From contig NZ_FRCX01000001.1 in the NCBI RefSeq assembly GCF_900143065.1, positions 62,001 through 126,000 of the forward strand: a DNA stretch of 64,000 bases. The letters are read 5' to 3'. The stretch comes from Duganella sacchari. GTDB lineage: Bacteria > Pseudomonadota > Gammaproteobacteria > Burkholderiales > Burkholderiaceae_D. The translations under genes were made by a program, and so were the position numbers. Each line of letters begins with the position of its first letter. Within the stretch, counting starts at the first letter, position 1. The notes under the pieces are model-generated. The model was not told the DNA's origin and made no database searches. It saw nothing but the letters and a program-made list of their open reading frames with translations. Below are positions 17,786 through 26,657 of the stretch, piece by piece.

Positions 17786-18571
17786 ATGAGCACACAAGCA
17801 TCGATCCCTACCGTCCTGCAACGGCTGCATCAAGGCACAGTCGACTGGCTGCATAGCTGGTGGCGGCTGCTGCACTTTGCGGTGGTGATGTTCACGCTGG
17901 CCCTGCTGCCGTCCACCTATGGACACGACAAGCGTCCCCTGCTCGCCCGTCACCTGGTTGCCGATACGGCGCCCAACCTGGCCTGGTATGGCGTGCTGTC
18001 CGCGCTGGTCAGTCTGGTGCTGATACGGATTGTGGTGGTGACCTCGCAAAGCTACGGCCTGTCGCGCTTTGCGCTGGAGATGGTGGTGCGGGTACTGGTG
18101 CTGGAACTGGTCCCGCTGACGGCGGCAGCCTTCGTTGCCTTGCGCACCACACTGCCGGCAGGGTTGGAATTCGCCCAGCGCCGCAGCGCCGGCACGGTGA
18201 CGCTGGCCGAGCTGCACACCGAGTTCTTCCCGCGCGTGGCGGCAGGCATCTTCGCCGTGTGGATGCTGGCGGCGGTCAGCTGCGTACTCACGCTGATACT
18301 GGCCTACCTGTCGCTGTATGGCTTTACGCCGTGGGCAATGGCTGGCTACACGCGCGTGGTGGGACAGGTGTTCAACCCGGCCGTGACACTGATCCTGGTG
18401 CTGAAAATCGTGTTCTTCAGCTTTGCCGTCGGACTGATTCCGATGGCCTCCTCCTTTTATTTTGGCGCCAGCTACCGCAACAAGGTCACGCACGGCCTGT
18501 CGGACATGGTGCGCCTGTTTGCCGTGATGCTCTTCATCGAAATCGCGTCGCTCATGGGGAACTACTACTGA
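17786..18571 (+). CDS. MlaE-family ABC permease
   Basis: A 261-residue inner-membrane protein with about five to six hydrophobic segments and the MlaE/YrbE pattern. 'ALEMVVRVLVLELVPLTAAAFVALRTTLPAG' corresponds to the conserved 'RELGPVLTAL..AGR' segment of MlaE, and 'LVLKIVFFSFAVGLIPMASSFYFG' to its C-terminal part. MlaE permeases move phospholipids or other lipids between inner and outer membranes together with an MCE protein and an ATPase. The MCE gene begins 1 bp after the stop, but no MlaF-type ATPase is present anywhere in the window. The motif is diverged (ELVP instead of ELGP), so the cargo may not be the Mla phospholipid. Confidence 0.78.
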   Translation: MSTQASIPTVLQRLHQGTVDWLHSWWRLLHFAVVMFTLALLPSTYGHDKRPLLARHLVADTAPNLAWYGVLSALVSLVLIRIVVVTSQSYGLSRFALEMVVRVLVLELVPLTAAAFVALRTTLPAGLEFAQRRSAGTVTLAELHTEFFPRVAAGIFAVWMLAAVSCVLTLILAYLSLYGFTPWAMAGYTRVVGQVFNPAVTLILVLKIVFFSFAVGLIPMASSFYFGASYRNKVTHGLSDMVRLFAVMLFIEIASLMGNYY

Positions 18572-18572
18572 T

Positions 18573-19541
18573 ATGACAGAACAAACCAACGAAACCGCCC
18601 CGGTGCGGAATGCCGAATTCAAGGCCGCCATGCTGCTGGTGCTGATGGTGGTGCTGGTACTTGGATCCGCCCTCTACCTCATGTACGCGCGCGGCGCCTT
18701 CGAGTCCACCCAGACGCTGGTGCTACAGGCCGATGATTCCGAAGGCGTAGTGGTCGGCATGGACGTCACCTTTGCCGGCTTCCCCATCGGTCGCGTGCGG
18801 CGCATTGAATTAAGCAAAGAAGGCAAAGCCCACGTGCTGGTCGACGTCCCGCGCAAGGACGCGCACTGGCTGCGCAGCTCCAGCATCTTCACGCTTGAAC
18901 GGGCGATCGTCGGCGGCGCCAAGCTGCGCGCGTTCAGCGGCATCCCCACCGACCCGCCATTGGAAGACGGCGCCACACGTTCGCTGCTGGTTGGCGATGC
19001 AGCCGCCGAAATCCCTCGCCTGCTGGCGTCGGCACGGGGACTGCTGCAAAACCTGAACGACCTCACAGCGGAAAATTCCGCACTGGCCGCCAGCCTCGCC
19101 AATGTGCAGGGCGTTACCGGCAAGCTCAATGGCCCGTACGGCGCCATGGGCGTGATCGCCGGCGACGACAAAAACGCACAGCAGCTTGTGGAACGCGCCA
19201 ACAAGCTGCTGGTCACCGTCAATGCGCTGGCGGTAAAGGCAGATAGCCTGATCGGCCACGCCGACGAACGCGTCTTCGGCCAGCAAGGCGTGATGACGGA
19301 TGCGCAAGCCACCATCGTCCAGTTGAATGGATTGCTGGCGGATGCGCGCAACAGCCTGAAAAAAATGGATGCCGTGCTGGTTGAAGCGCAGGCCGTCGCC
19401 TCCAACACCAAGGAAGCCACGGCAGATCTGGGCACCTTGCGCGGTGAAGTGGAAAGCAGCTTGCGCCGCGTCGAACAGCTGGTCAACGAAATCAACCGCA
19501 AATGGCCATTCAAGCGCGATACGGAGATCAAGCTGCCATGA
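18573..19541 (+). CDS. MCE (MlaD-type) lipid-transfer protein
   Basis: A 322-residue protein with one N-terminal membrane anchor (about residues 20-42). A single MCE domain follows, beginning 'TLVLQADDSEGVVVGMDVTFAGFPIGRVRRIEL' (about 50-120). The long C-terminal part is helical and coiled-coil-like (150-310). It would form the periplasmic hexameric ring of an MlaFEDB-like importer or exporter. At 322 residues it is longer than E. coli MlaD (about 180), more like the needle-forming MCE proteins. It starts 1 bp after the MlaE-type gene, and its stop overlaps the start of a lipoprotein gene (ATGA). These three genes form one unit. Confidence 0.88.
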   Translation: MTEQTNETAPVRNAEFKAAMLLVLMVVLVLGSALYLMYARGAFESTQTLVLQADDSEGVVVGMDVTFAGFPIGRVRRIELSKEGKAHVLVDVPRKDAHWLRSSSIFTLERAIVGGAKLRAFSGIPTDPPLEDGATRSLLVGDAAAEIPRLLASARGLLQNLNDLTAENSALAASLANVQGVTGKLNGPYGAMGVIAGDDKNAQQLVERANKLLVTVNALAVKADSLIGHADERVFGQQGVMTDAQATIVQLNGLLADARNSLKKMDAVLVEAQAVASNTKEATADLGTLRGEVESSLRRVEQLVNEINRKWPFKRDTEIKLP

Positions 19542-20185
19542 AAAAAATCATCGCGATGTCCGCCCTGCTGCTCGCTGGCTGCGGCAACAATCCTCCTGTG
19601 CCAGACTGGCAGATGAACGCGCAAAACGGCATCGAACGCGCCACGGCAGCCTACATGGAAGGCAACGCCCGCGTTGAAGCAGCAGAACGCCAGCGCGCCC
19701 ACAGCGCGCTGGCCAGTACCGGCAAAGTGGATTTGATGATACGTGCGGAACTGATCCAATGTGCGGCCCGGGTCGCGTCGCTGGTCTTCGAAGATTGCGC
19801 CGGCTATCAAAAACTCGCACAGGACGCCAGCCCGGCGGACCGCGCCTACGCCGCCTATCTGGCCGGCCAGGCCACCGTCGCCGACGCAGCCCTGCTACCT
19901 GCGCAGCACCAGGCGGTGGCAGCCGCCGCAAGCGACCAGGCAGCAGCAAGCGCCGTCCAGGCCATCGCCGATCCTTTGTCCCGGCTGGTGGCCAGCGGTG
20001 TCCTGCTGCGCACCAGCCGCGCCAGCCCACAAGTGCTGTCCAACGCCGTGGACACCGCCTCCGCCCAAGGCTGGCGCCGGCCACTGCTTGCCTGGCTTGG
20101 CGTGCAGGCCATGCGCGCCGAGCAGGCTGGCGACACGGCCGAAGCCCAGCGCATCAAACGCCGCATCGCCCTCATCACGCGCTAA
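19538..20185 (+). CDS. Putative lipoprotein of the MCE locus
   Basis: A 215-residue protein with a short lipoprotein signal 'MKKIIAMSALLLAGCGNN' (lipobox LAGC, Cys17). The rest is alanine-rich and mostly helical, without recognised motifs. It does not look like the PqiC/YrbC auxiliary families. The ATG (19538) overlaps the TGA of the MCE gene, so it is translationally coupled and probably part of the same transport system, anchored in the inner or outer membrane. Position +2 after the cysteine is Gly-Asn, with no aspartate retention signal, so outer-membrane sorting is likely. Confidence 0.75.
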   Translation: MKKIIAMSALLLAGCGNNPPVPDWQMNAQNGIERATAAYMEGNARVEAAERQRAHSALASTGKVDLMIRAELIQCAARVASLVFEDCAGYQKLAQDASPADRAYAAYLAGQATVADAALLPAQHQAVAAAASDQAAASAVQAIADPLSRLVASGVLLRTSRASPQVLSNAVDTASAQGWRRPLLAWLGVQAMRAEQAGDTAEAQRIKRRIALITR

Positions 20186-20198
20186 ACCAGGAACCGCC

Positions 20199-20699
20199 AT
20201 GACCGTTCTCGAAACCGCCATCCCGCAGCAGAGCGAAATCGCCCAGCGCCTGCCCGACGCCTATTTTCACGACTGCTTTAGCGTGGATACCACGCCAAAC
20301 ACGCCGTCCGCGCTGGAGACCTATCTGAAGGTGATCGCCACCACGCCACGCTGGATCAACACCGCCATGGGGCTCCGCAACCGCATCGTCCAGCTGGTCG
20401 GCCTGCAAGACCTTGGCCTGCTGACCGACATCGATCCAGACAAACCTGCCAGTGCTTACAAGGTGGGCGACCGTATCGGCATCTTCCGCATCCGCTACCT
20501 CAGCGAGCGGGAAGTCATCCTCGGCGACAACGACAAGCACCTCAAAGTCGAACTCTCCGTCTGCAAGACGCAGCAGCAGGTTTCGGTCAGCACCGTGGTC
20601 CACATCAACAATACGCTGGGACGCATCTATATGTTCTTTGTGGCGCCGGCCCATCGCCGCATCGTTCCCGCCACGTTGAGGAAAGCCCGCTTGCTGTAA
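20199..20699 (+). CDS. DUF2867 family protein
   Basis: A 166-residue soluble protein with the DUF2867 pattern: 'AYFHDCFSVDTTPNTPSALETYLKVIATTPRWINTAMGLRNRIVQLVGL' followed by 'KVGDRIGIFRIRYLSEREVILGDNDKHLKVELSV'. The family is widespread, small, possibly lipocalin- or SRPBCC-like, and without a proven function. It lies 13 bp after the lipoprotein gene and may be the last gene of the MCE operon. The next gene (nucleoside hydrolase) begins 30 bp later with its own ribosome site. Confidence 0.75.
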   Translation: MTVLETAIPQQSEIAQRLPDAYFHDCFSVDTTPNTPSALETYLKVIATTPRWINTAMGLRNRIVQLVGLQDLGLLTDIDPDKPASAYKVGDRIGIFRIRYLSEREVILGDNDKHLKVELSVCKTQQQVSVSTVVHINNTLGRIYMFFVAPAHRRIVPATLRKARLL

Positions 20700-20729
20700 A
20701 ATCCTGCTTCCAACGCATCAGGGATTTAC

Positions 20730-21692
20730 ATGGCCTCCACCCTCGCCCGCACTGTACGCGGGCTGTTTTCCGTACTTGCACTGTCCTGCGCGATGCTGGC
20801 GCAGGCCGCACCGCAGAAAGTCATCGTCGACATGGACATCGGCGACGACATCGATGACGCCTTCGCATTGGGCCTGCTGCTGCAAAGCCCCGAGATCGAG
20901 ATTGTCGGCATCACTACCGCCTGGGGCGACACCGCACTGCGCGCGCAACTGCTGGAGCGCATGCTGCGTGAAACCGGCCACGGTCAAATTCCGATAGCCC
21001 AGGGTATCCGTACCACCGGCAACCCGCAGCCATTTACGCAAGCCCGCTATGCCCAGCGCGGCAAACTGCCGCCAAAGATCGACGCGGTCGGTTTCATGCT
21101 GGACCAGATCAGGCGCCAGCCCGACCAGATTACCTTGCTGGCCCTTGGTCCGCTGACCAATATCGGCGCCGCCATCGAGCGCGATGCCGCCACCTTCGGC
21201 AAGCTCAGACAGGTCGCAATGATGGGTGGCTCGGTACGCAGCGGTTACCGCAAATCGCACTACGTGCCAGCGCGTCCGGCTGACAGGGAGTACAACATCG
21301 TCTCCGACATCGCCAGCGCACAAAAGCTGTTCACCTCCGGCGTGCCGATTGTGATGATGCCCGTCGATTCCACGCAAATCCGACTCGACGAAGTGGAACG
21401 CAACGCCCTGCTCGGCCACGGATCGGCCGTCACCGACGCATTGGCCCTGCTCTACCACCAGTGGATAAACGCCTATCAGCCATGGTCCAGCAATATGCCG
21501 TCGCTGTTTGACGTGGTGCCGGTCGCATGGGTGATCGATCCATCGGTTTGCCCCACCATCCCGTTGCGCATCGCGGTCGATCACGAAGGCTACACGCGCG
21601 AACAGGCTGGCACCCCCAACGCCCAGGTATGCCTGGCCTCTGACCAGAAGCGCTTCTTTGAGATTCTGATGCCGCGTTTATTGAAGGACTAA
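20730..21692 (+). CDS. Secreted inosine-uridine-preferring nucleoside hydrolase family protein
   Basis: A 320-residue protein with a signal peptide (residues 1-27, 'AMLAQA-APQ'). The calcium-binding motif of nucleoside hydrolases appears as 'VDMDIGDDIDDAFAL' (DxDxxxDD, about 33-42). 'LLALGPLTNIGAAIERD' and 'VAMMGGSVRSG' are also typical. It should cleave the N-glycosidic bond of ribonucleosides in the periplasm, a salvage role. GGGA precedes the ATG by 7 bases. It lies 30 bp after the DUF2867 gene and 3 bp before the SUI1-like gene. The substrate range is unknown. Confidence 0.9.
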   Translation: MASTLARTVRGLFSVLALSCAMLAQAAPQKVIVDMDIGDDIDDAFALGLLLQSPEIEIVGITTAWGDTALRAQLLERMLRETGHGQIPIAQGIRTTGNPQPFTQARYAQRGKLPPKIDAVGFMLDQIRRQPDQITLLALGPLTNIGAAIERDAATFGKLRQVAMMGGSVRSGYRKSHYVPARPADREYNIVSDIASAQKLFTSGVPIVMMPVDSTQIRLDEVERNALLGHGSAVTDALALLYHQWINAYQPWSSNMPSLFDVVPVAWVIDPSVCPTIPLRIAVDHEGYTREQAGTPNAQVCLASDQKRFFEILMPRLLKD

Positions 21693-21695
21693 ACC

Positions 21696-22040
21696 ATGGC
21701 CCTCGTCTACTCCACCGAAACCGGGCGTATCTGCCCGGACTGCCGCAAGCCGCTCAGCGACTGCACATGCAAAGCCGCCGCCAAGGCCAGGCCGATTGGC
21801 GACGGCAACGTCAAAGTCTCGCGTGAATCCAAAGGACGCGGCGGCAAAACCGTCACGCTGGTGCGTGGCCTGCCGCTGGATGCCGACGCACTGGCAGCGC
21901 TGGGCAAGCAATTGCGCAGCGCCTGCGGTTCCGGCGGTACCGTCAAGGATGGCGTCCTCGAAATCCAGGGTGACCATTGCGAACGCGTGATGGCCGAGCT
22001 GACACAACTCGGCCACAAGCCCAAGCGCGTGGGCGGCTAA
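21696..22040 (+). CDS. yciH: SUI1/YciH-family translation factor
   Basis: A 114-residue protein homologous to eukaryotic eIF1/SUI1 and E. coli YciH. The N-terminal 'RICPDCRKPLSDCTC' carries four cysteines that could bind zinc. The SUI1 fold follows with 'SRESKGRGGKTVTLVRGLPLD' and 'LGKQLRSACGSGGTVKDGVLEIQGDH', the characteristic core. It probably binds the 30S subunit and monitors start-codon choice, although its bacterial role is not firmly established. AGGA precedes the ATG. It converges on the isochorismatase gene with 3 bp between stops. Confidence 0.92.
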   Translation: MALVYSTETGRICPDCRKPLSDCTCKAAAKARPIGDGNVKVSRESKGRGGKTVTLVRGLPLDADALAALGKQLRSACGSGGTVKDGVLEIQGDHCERVMAELTQLGHKPKRVGG

Positions 22041-22043
22041 GCC

Positions 22044-22652
22044 TTATTTACGGGTGCGCTGGTAGGACTGATAGATGTTGTCACGCTCCAGCGCACGCCC
22101 GTCACGTACGGCCGCAATCCATTCATCGGTGTTGGCCACGGCCGCAAAGCTCGAATGGAACACCGTGCTGAAAACCCGGTGTATCTCTTCCGCACTCGCT
22201 TTGCCGGCCGCATTTTCATACGATGGCGAGCCGCCGGCATCCGCCAGAAACTCCACCGTCAGCCCCTTGTGCGCCGCTTCGAAGATCGTTGAAGCATTGC
22301 AGTTGTGCGTCATATAGCCGACCACCGTCAGCGTATCGATGCTGTTGGCGGCGATCCATTTGTCCAGATCCGTATCCGTGAACACGCTGGCGTAAGCCTT
22401 GTTGATCTGGTGGCTGGCCTGGCGCCTGGCCACTTCCGGGTGCAGTTTCCAGCCCTCCGAACCTTGGGCAAAGATAGGCGACTGTTCCGGGGCGTCGTGC
22501 TGCACGACGACGACCGGAATTTCAGCCACGCGCGCAGCATCCATGGCGCGGGTGATATTCGGCAGGGAGACAGCCACTGGTGGGTATTCAATCGGCAATT
22601 GACCGCTGAAGTATTCGTTTTGTACATCAATGACAAGCAGGGCACGACGCAT
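22044..22652 (-). CDS. Isochorismatase-family cysteine hydrolase
   Basis: A 202-residue hydrolase with the complete catalytic triad of the family: Asp in 'LLVIDVQNEYF', Lys in 'HQINKAYASVF' and Cys in 'YMTHNCNASTIFEA'. A strong AAGGAG precedes the chosen ATG at 22652; the frame stays open upstream, but that part enters the divergent gene. Family members hydrolyse amides or similar bonds (nicotinamide, N-carbamoyl compounds, isochorismate). This one cannot be assigned. It is divergent from a GlxA-type regulator with 97 bp between starts, so that regulator probably controls it. Confidence 0.88.
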   Translation of the reverse strand: MRRALLVIDVQNEYFSGQLPIEYPPVAVSLPNITRAMDAARVAEIPVVVVQHDAPEQSPIFAQGSEGWKLHPEVARRQASHQINKAYASVFTDTDLDKWIAANSIDTLTVVGYMTHNCNASTIFEAAHKGLTVEFLADAGGSPSYENAAGKASAEEIHRVFSTVFHSSFAAVANTDEWIAAVRDGRALERDNIYQSYQRTRK

Positions 22653-22749
22653 TTTAGTTCTCCTTGGTGGGTTGCGATGAGAGACATTGTGCGCGTTCAG
22701 CGGCTGCCAAAACAGTGGCCCGTAGGCATACATACGATACAATCGGGCC

Positions 22750-23694
22750 ATGCGCGCCCAATATAAAATTGCCGTCGTCGCCTTCGACGACATCACGCCC
22801 TTCCATCTGTCCGTTCCAGGCATGGTATTCCGGCATGTGGAGGCGTTCGACATCAGGATCTGTTCGCCCGATCCTTCGCCATTGCGCACCACCGGCGGTT
22901 TCGACATCTCCGTTCCTTACGGCTTGCAGACAATGAGCCGCGCCGATATCGTCATCGTACCGACCTGGCATGATGACTGCCGGCCAGCGCCTGCGACGCT
23001 GCTGGATGCGCTGCGCCGCGCCCACCGCCGTGGCGCCCGGATTGTCGGCCTGTGTCTGGGCGCGTTTCCGCTGGCGGAAGCGGGGCTGCTGAATGGCCGC
23101 ACCGCCACCACCCACTGGTCGTTTGCGCACATCTTGGCCGAGCGCTTCCCGGCCGTCACCGTGGACCGTGAAGTGCTTTACGTGGATGATGAGATTCTGA
23201 CGTCAGCCGGCGTGGCGGCGGGACTGGATTGCTGCCTGCACCTGCTGCGCGAACTATGCGGCGCCGAAGTGGCCAACCGCGTGGCGCGCCAACTGGTGGT
23301 GGCGCCGCATCGTCAGGGCGGACAGGCCCAGTTCATCGAGCGTCCGATTCCCGTCAGCGGCAGCGATGACCGCTTTACGCAAGTATTGGAATGGGTGAAC
23401 CAGCATCTGGCCCACGATCACAGCATCGACGCACTGGCCGGCCGCGCGGCCATGAGCCGCCGCAATTTTACGCGCCACTTCCGTGACGCCACCGGCACCT
23501 CGTTCAAGCAATGGCTGCTGAACCAGCGCGTAGCGCACGCCCAGGGCTTGCTGGAGACCAGTGATGTATCGATAGAAGTGGTGGCGCAGGAAGCCGGCTT
23601 CGGTTCGGCGCTATCGCTGCGCCAGCACTTCCGCGCCACGCTGCATACATCGCCGTCCGAATACCGGCGTCAGTTCCGCGATACTGCGGCCTGA
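22750..23694 (+). CDS. GlxA-family regulator (DJ-1/PfpI domain plus AraC HTH)
   Basis: A 314-residue regulator. Residues about 5-170 form a DJ-1/PfpI-like class I glutamine-amidotransferase fold with the elbow 'VGLCLGAFPLAEAGLLNGRTATTHW'. Residues about 215-310 are an AraC-type DNA-binding domain ('AMSRRNFTRHFRDATGTSFKQWLLNQR', ending 'SPSEYRRQF'). The cysteine of the elbow is present, but such regulators are not normally enzymes. It is divergent from the isochorismatase-family hydrolase, which is the likely target. Confidence 0.92.
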   Translation: MRAQYKIAVVAFDDITPFHLSVPGMVFRHVEAFDIRICSPDPSPLRTTGGFDISVPYGLQTMSRADIVIVPTWHDDCRPAPATLLDALRRAHRRGARIVGLCLGAFPLAEAGLLNGRTATTHWSFAHILAERFPAVTVDREVLYVDDEILTSAGVAAGLDCCLHLLRELCGAEVANRVARQLVVAPHRQGGQAQFIERPIPVSGSDDRFTQVLEWVNQHLAHDHSIDALAGRAAMSRRNFTRHFRDATGTSFKQWLLNQRVAHAQGLLETSDVSIEVVAQEAGFGSALSLRQHFRATLHTSPSEYRRQFRDTAA

Positions 23695-24951
23695 TTATTT
23701 TCCGGCCGCTTCAAGCGCAGCGGCTTCGCGCAGCTTGTCCTTCTTGCTCTTGCGCTTGCCCTTGATGCCACCGTTGACGATGTCAGTCACACCATTGGCC
23801 GGCGCCGGCGCCACCTCGGTCGGTTCAAAGCCGGCAATCACTTCACGCTCGACGCGGCCGCCCTGGCGGCTCTCGATCAGGCGGAAATGCTGTTCCGTTT
23901 CGGCGGTCACAAAGCTGATCGCCACGCCGCTCAAACCGGCGCGGCCGGTGCGGCCTATGCGGTGGGTGTAGTCGACCGCGGAGCGCGGCAGATCGTAATT
24001 GACCACAGCGGGCAAGCGCGCCACATCAATGCCGCGTGCCGCCACGTCAGTCGCCACCAGCACTTGCAGGCGGCCCTCTTTAAAGTCCTTCAGCGCGTCG
24101 GTACGCGCACCCTGGCTCAATTCGCCATGGAAGGACGCGGCGCGGATGCCATTGCGGTTCAACTTCTCGGCCACATGGTCGGACGCATATTTGGTAGCGA
24201 CAAACACCATCACACCGCGCCATTGATTTTCCAGGATCAGATGCTTGAGCAGCATGGTACGGCGCGGCACATCCACCGTGATCGCGCGCTGCTGGATGTC
24301 CGGCTGGCTCTCCGGCTCCGCCAGGACTTCAATCCGCGACGGCTGATGCAGCATGCTGTCCGCCAGCGCCTGTACAGCAGGCGGGAACGTCGCGGAAAAG
24401 AACAGGCTCTGACGCTGCTTGGGCAGCAGCTCCAGGATGCGGTTCAGTTCTTCGCTAAAGCCCAGATCCAGCAAGCGGTCTGCCTCGTCCAGCACCAGCA
24501 TGCGGGTATGCGAGATATCCAGTGCGTTGTGGTCAATCAGATCCAGCAGACGGCCCGGCGTCGCCACCACAATGTCCGCGCTACCCCGCAGCGCCATCAT
24601 CTGTGGGTTAATCGACACACCACCGAATACCACCGCCAGCTTGACCGGTTCATTCAGATGCTCCGCCAGCTTGCTGATGGACTCCCCTACCTGCGCCGCC
24701 AGCTCGCGCGTCGGCACCAGCACCAGGCCATGCAGCTTGCGTGGCCATTTACGCTTCTCCACCATCGATTGCAGCAGCGGCAGCGCAAATGCGGCAGTCT
24801 TGCCGGAACCGGTTTGCGCAGCGCCCAGCACATCCTCTCCGCGCAGGATGGCGGGAATGGCGGCGCGCTGGATGGCGGTCGGTTCCTGAAAGCCGATTTC
24901 GGTAACGGCGTTAAGCAATGAGGGTGCAAGGCCCAGCGTAGAGAAAGACAT
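23695..24951 (-). CDS. DEAD-box RNA helicase, RhlE-like
   Basis: A 418-residue ATP-dependent RNA helicase. In order: Q motif 'GFQEPTAIQ', Walker A 'AQTGSGKT', 'PTRELAAQV', 'TPGRLLDL', DEAD box 'LVLDEADRLLDLGF', SAT in 'FFSATFP', 'TDVAARGIDV' and 'HRIGRTGR'. The C-terminal tail is short and lysine-rich ('KGKRKSKKDK'), as in RhlE/DbpA-type cold-shock or ribosome-assembly helicases. The ATG at 24951 ('MSFSTLGLAPSLL') is chosen by family alignment; upstream codons are not conserved. It is tail-to-tail with the GlxA-type gene, with no gap. Confidence 0.93.
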   Translation of the reverse strand: MSFSTLGLAPSLLNAVTEIGFQEPTAIQRAAIPAILRGEDVLGAAQTGSGKTAAFALPLLQSMVEKRKWPRKLHGLVLVPTRELAAQVGESISKLAEHLNEPVKLAVVFGGVSINPQMMALRGSADIVVATPGRLLDLIDHNALDISHTRMLVLDEADRLLDLGFSEELNRILELLPKQRQSLFFSATFPPAVQALADSMLHQPSRIEVLAEPESQPDIQQRAITVDVPRRTMLLKHLILENQWRGVMVFVATKYASDHVAEKLNRNGIRAASFHGELSQGARTDALKDFKEGRLQVLVATDVAARGIDVARLPAVVNYDLPRSAVDYTHRIGRTGRAGLSGVAISFVTAETEQHFRLIESRQGGRVEREVIAGFEPTEVAPAPANGVTDIVNGGIKGKRKSKKDKLREAAALEAAGK

Positions 24952-25064
24952 GTCGGCCTTTGGGTAGGTGAATACGGTGAAAAGCCAACAGTATAAAGCA
25001 TGCGGCAAATTTGCCCTTCCCGGCCATTCGTGGGAATATAGCCTTTTTGACCACGCAAAAGATC

Positions 25065-26054
25065 ATGATTAACTGGGACGCCCACGCTTGTCTGCCGCAA
25101 CATCCACTGGCCGACTTCACGCCGGTGCGCAAGCTGCACGCCGCAGGCGTGAATTATGTCTCGCTGAACGTGGGCGCGGACATGAACCCTGTGTCGCAGG
25201 TAATGTCCGTGATCGCGGGCTACCGCGCCACCATCGCCGCCGACCCAGAGCGTTATGTGCTGGTGTCCAGCGTGGACGACATCATTCAGGCCGCAGCCGA
25301 CGGCCGCATGGCCATCACCTTCGATCTGGAAGGCGCCATGCCATTGATGGAGCAGCCGGAAATGGTTGCGCTGTATGCGCAACTGGGCGTGCGCCAGATT
25401 CACTTCGCCTACAACCGCAACAACAGTGTCGCGGATGGCTGCCATGATGTGCCACGCGGCCTGACGTCCCTGGGCCACCGCATGGTGGAAGCCGTCAACG
25501 AAAATGGCATCCTGATGGACTGCTCGCATACGGGCCGTCTGTGCAGCCTGGATATCATGAACACCTCATCCCGGCCAGTCATCTTCAGCCACGCCAATCC
25601 GTACACGCTGGTGCAGCATGGCCGCAACGTGACGGACGAACAGATTCGCGCCTGCGCGGCGACTGGCGGCGTGGTGTGCGTCTCCGGCCTCTCCTTCTTT
25701 ATCGGCAGCGCGCAGCCAACCGCCGACGACGTGGCACGCCACGCGGCCTACGTGGCCGACCTGGTGGGCGTACGCCACGCCGGCATAGGGCTGGACATCT
25801 GCTTCACCGAGCCTGGACTGGATGACACGCCACCGGGCGCATTCGATCCATCGCACTGGTGGCCTGCCTCCGCCGGCTACAGCATGGAGCAGCCGCCCAC
25901 CTTCACGCCGCCGGAAGTATGGCGCGAGCTGCCGCTCGCGCTGCGCAGGGTTGGCATGAGCGACAGCGAAGCGGAACTGGTCCTGGGCCGCAATATGATG
26001 CGCGTGGCACAACAAGTCTGGAACGCGCCACAGCCACTCGCCAAAGCCGCCTGA
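25065..26054 (+). CDS. Membrane dipeptidase-like protein (peptidase M19) with altered metal site
   Basis: A 329-residue member of the renal dipeptidase family. Conserved parts are the bridging glutamate in 'ITFDLEGAMPL', the two zinc histidines in 'DCSHTG' and 'VIFSHANPY', the 'HGRNVTDE' arginine and 'GIGLDICF'. The first site is unusual: the family's HxD reads H-A-C ('WDAHACLP'), and the substrate-binding histidine aligns with a tyrosine in 'FAYNRNN'. The ATG at 25065 is chosen because alignment to the family starts there. No signal peptide is visible. It may act on dipeptides, beta-lactams or other amides, or may have changed metal. It converges on the TetR gene with no gap. Confidence 0.85.
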   Translation: MINWDAHACLPQHPLADFTPVRKLHAAGVNYVSLNVGADMNPVSQVMSVIAGYRATIAADPERYVLVSSVDDIIQAAADGRMAITFDLEGAMPLMEQPEMVALYAQLGVRQIHFAYNRNNSVADGCHDVPRGLTSLGHRMVEAVNENGILMDCSHTGRLCSLDIMNTSSRPVIFSHANPYTLVQHGRNVTDEQIRACAATGGVVCVSGLSFFIGSAQPTADDVARHAAYVADLVGVRHAGIGLDICFTEPGLDDTPPGAFDPSHWWPASAGYSMEQPPTFTPPEVWRELPLALRRVGMSDSEAELVLGRNMMRVAQQVWNAPQPLAKAA

Positions 26055-26651
26055 TTATCTGTGCAACCGGCTTCTCAGGTACGCCGTCAGTGCCAGCTTG
26101 AATTCCGCCACCAGCTCACGGCGCTCAGCCGCCGTCGCCTGCGCATACAAGGGATTAAGTCCCTTCACGATCTGTAGCGCCACGGTGGCAGTGCGCTGCG
26201 CTTCTTCCACAGGCATTTCCGGCCGCTTTTCCCGGAGCGCGGCGCCAAACTGCGCTCTTAGTCGCTGGCGTGCATCGGCACTGCGCTGATAACCGAGCGT
26301 GGCATTCAATAATGTGAAATAAGCTGGCCGCTCGTCAAAGAAGCCGATCATCAGATCAAATATCCGGTCCGCCAGCGCAGATACGCCAAGCTGCGCCGCT
26401 TCGGCGATCAGGCCACTCCAGCGCAGCGCCATCTCCTCGCCATATTGCTCCCGCAAGGCGCGGGCCAGCGTCAACTTGTTCGGAAAATACTGATAAAGCG
26501 CGCCAATCGATGAACCGGATCGTTCAGCGATTGCCGTCATCGTGGCCGCATCAAAACCGGATTCGGCAAACACGGCGCCAGCCGCATCCAGCATGGCAGC
26601 CATGCGTAATTCGCCCCGCAACTGCTGCGGCTTGCGTCTTGGTGTTTTCAT
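26055..26651 (-). CDS. TetR/AcrR-family repressor
   Basis: A 198-residue regulator. The helix-turn-helix lies at about residues 20-65 ('GAVFAESGFDAATMTAIAERSGSSIGALYQYFPNKLTLARAL'), followed by a helical ligand domain. Several in-frame ATGs exist (26651, 26666, 26672). The one at 26651 ('MKTPRRKPQ') is preferred because the first palindromic operator (26658-26671) would then lie in the leader, not the coding region. It diverges from the YecD-like gene and probably represses both itself and that gene through the two operators. The ligand is unknown. Confidence 0.9.
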   Translation of the reverse strand: MKTPRRKPQQLRGELRMAAMLDAAGAVFAESGFDAATMTAIAERSGSSIGALYQYFPNKLTLARALREQYGEEMALRWSGLIAEAAQLGVSALADRIFDLMIGFFDERPAYFTLLNATLGYQRSADARQRLRAQFGAALREKRPEMPVEEAQRTATVALQIVKGLNPLYAQATAAERRELVAEFKLALTAYLRSRLHR

Positions 26652-26657
26652 GGTATC

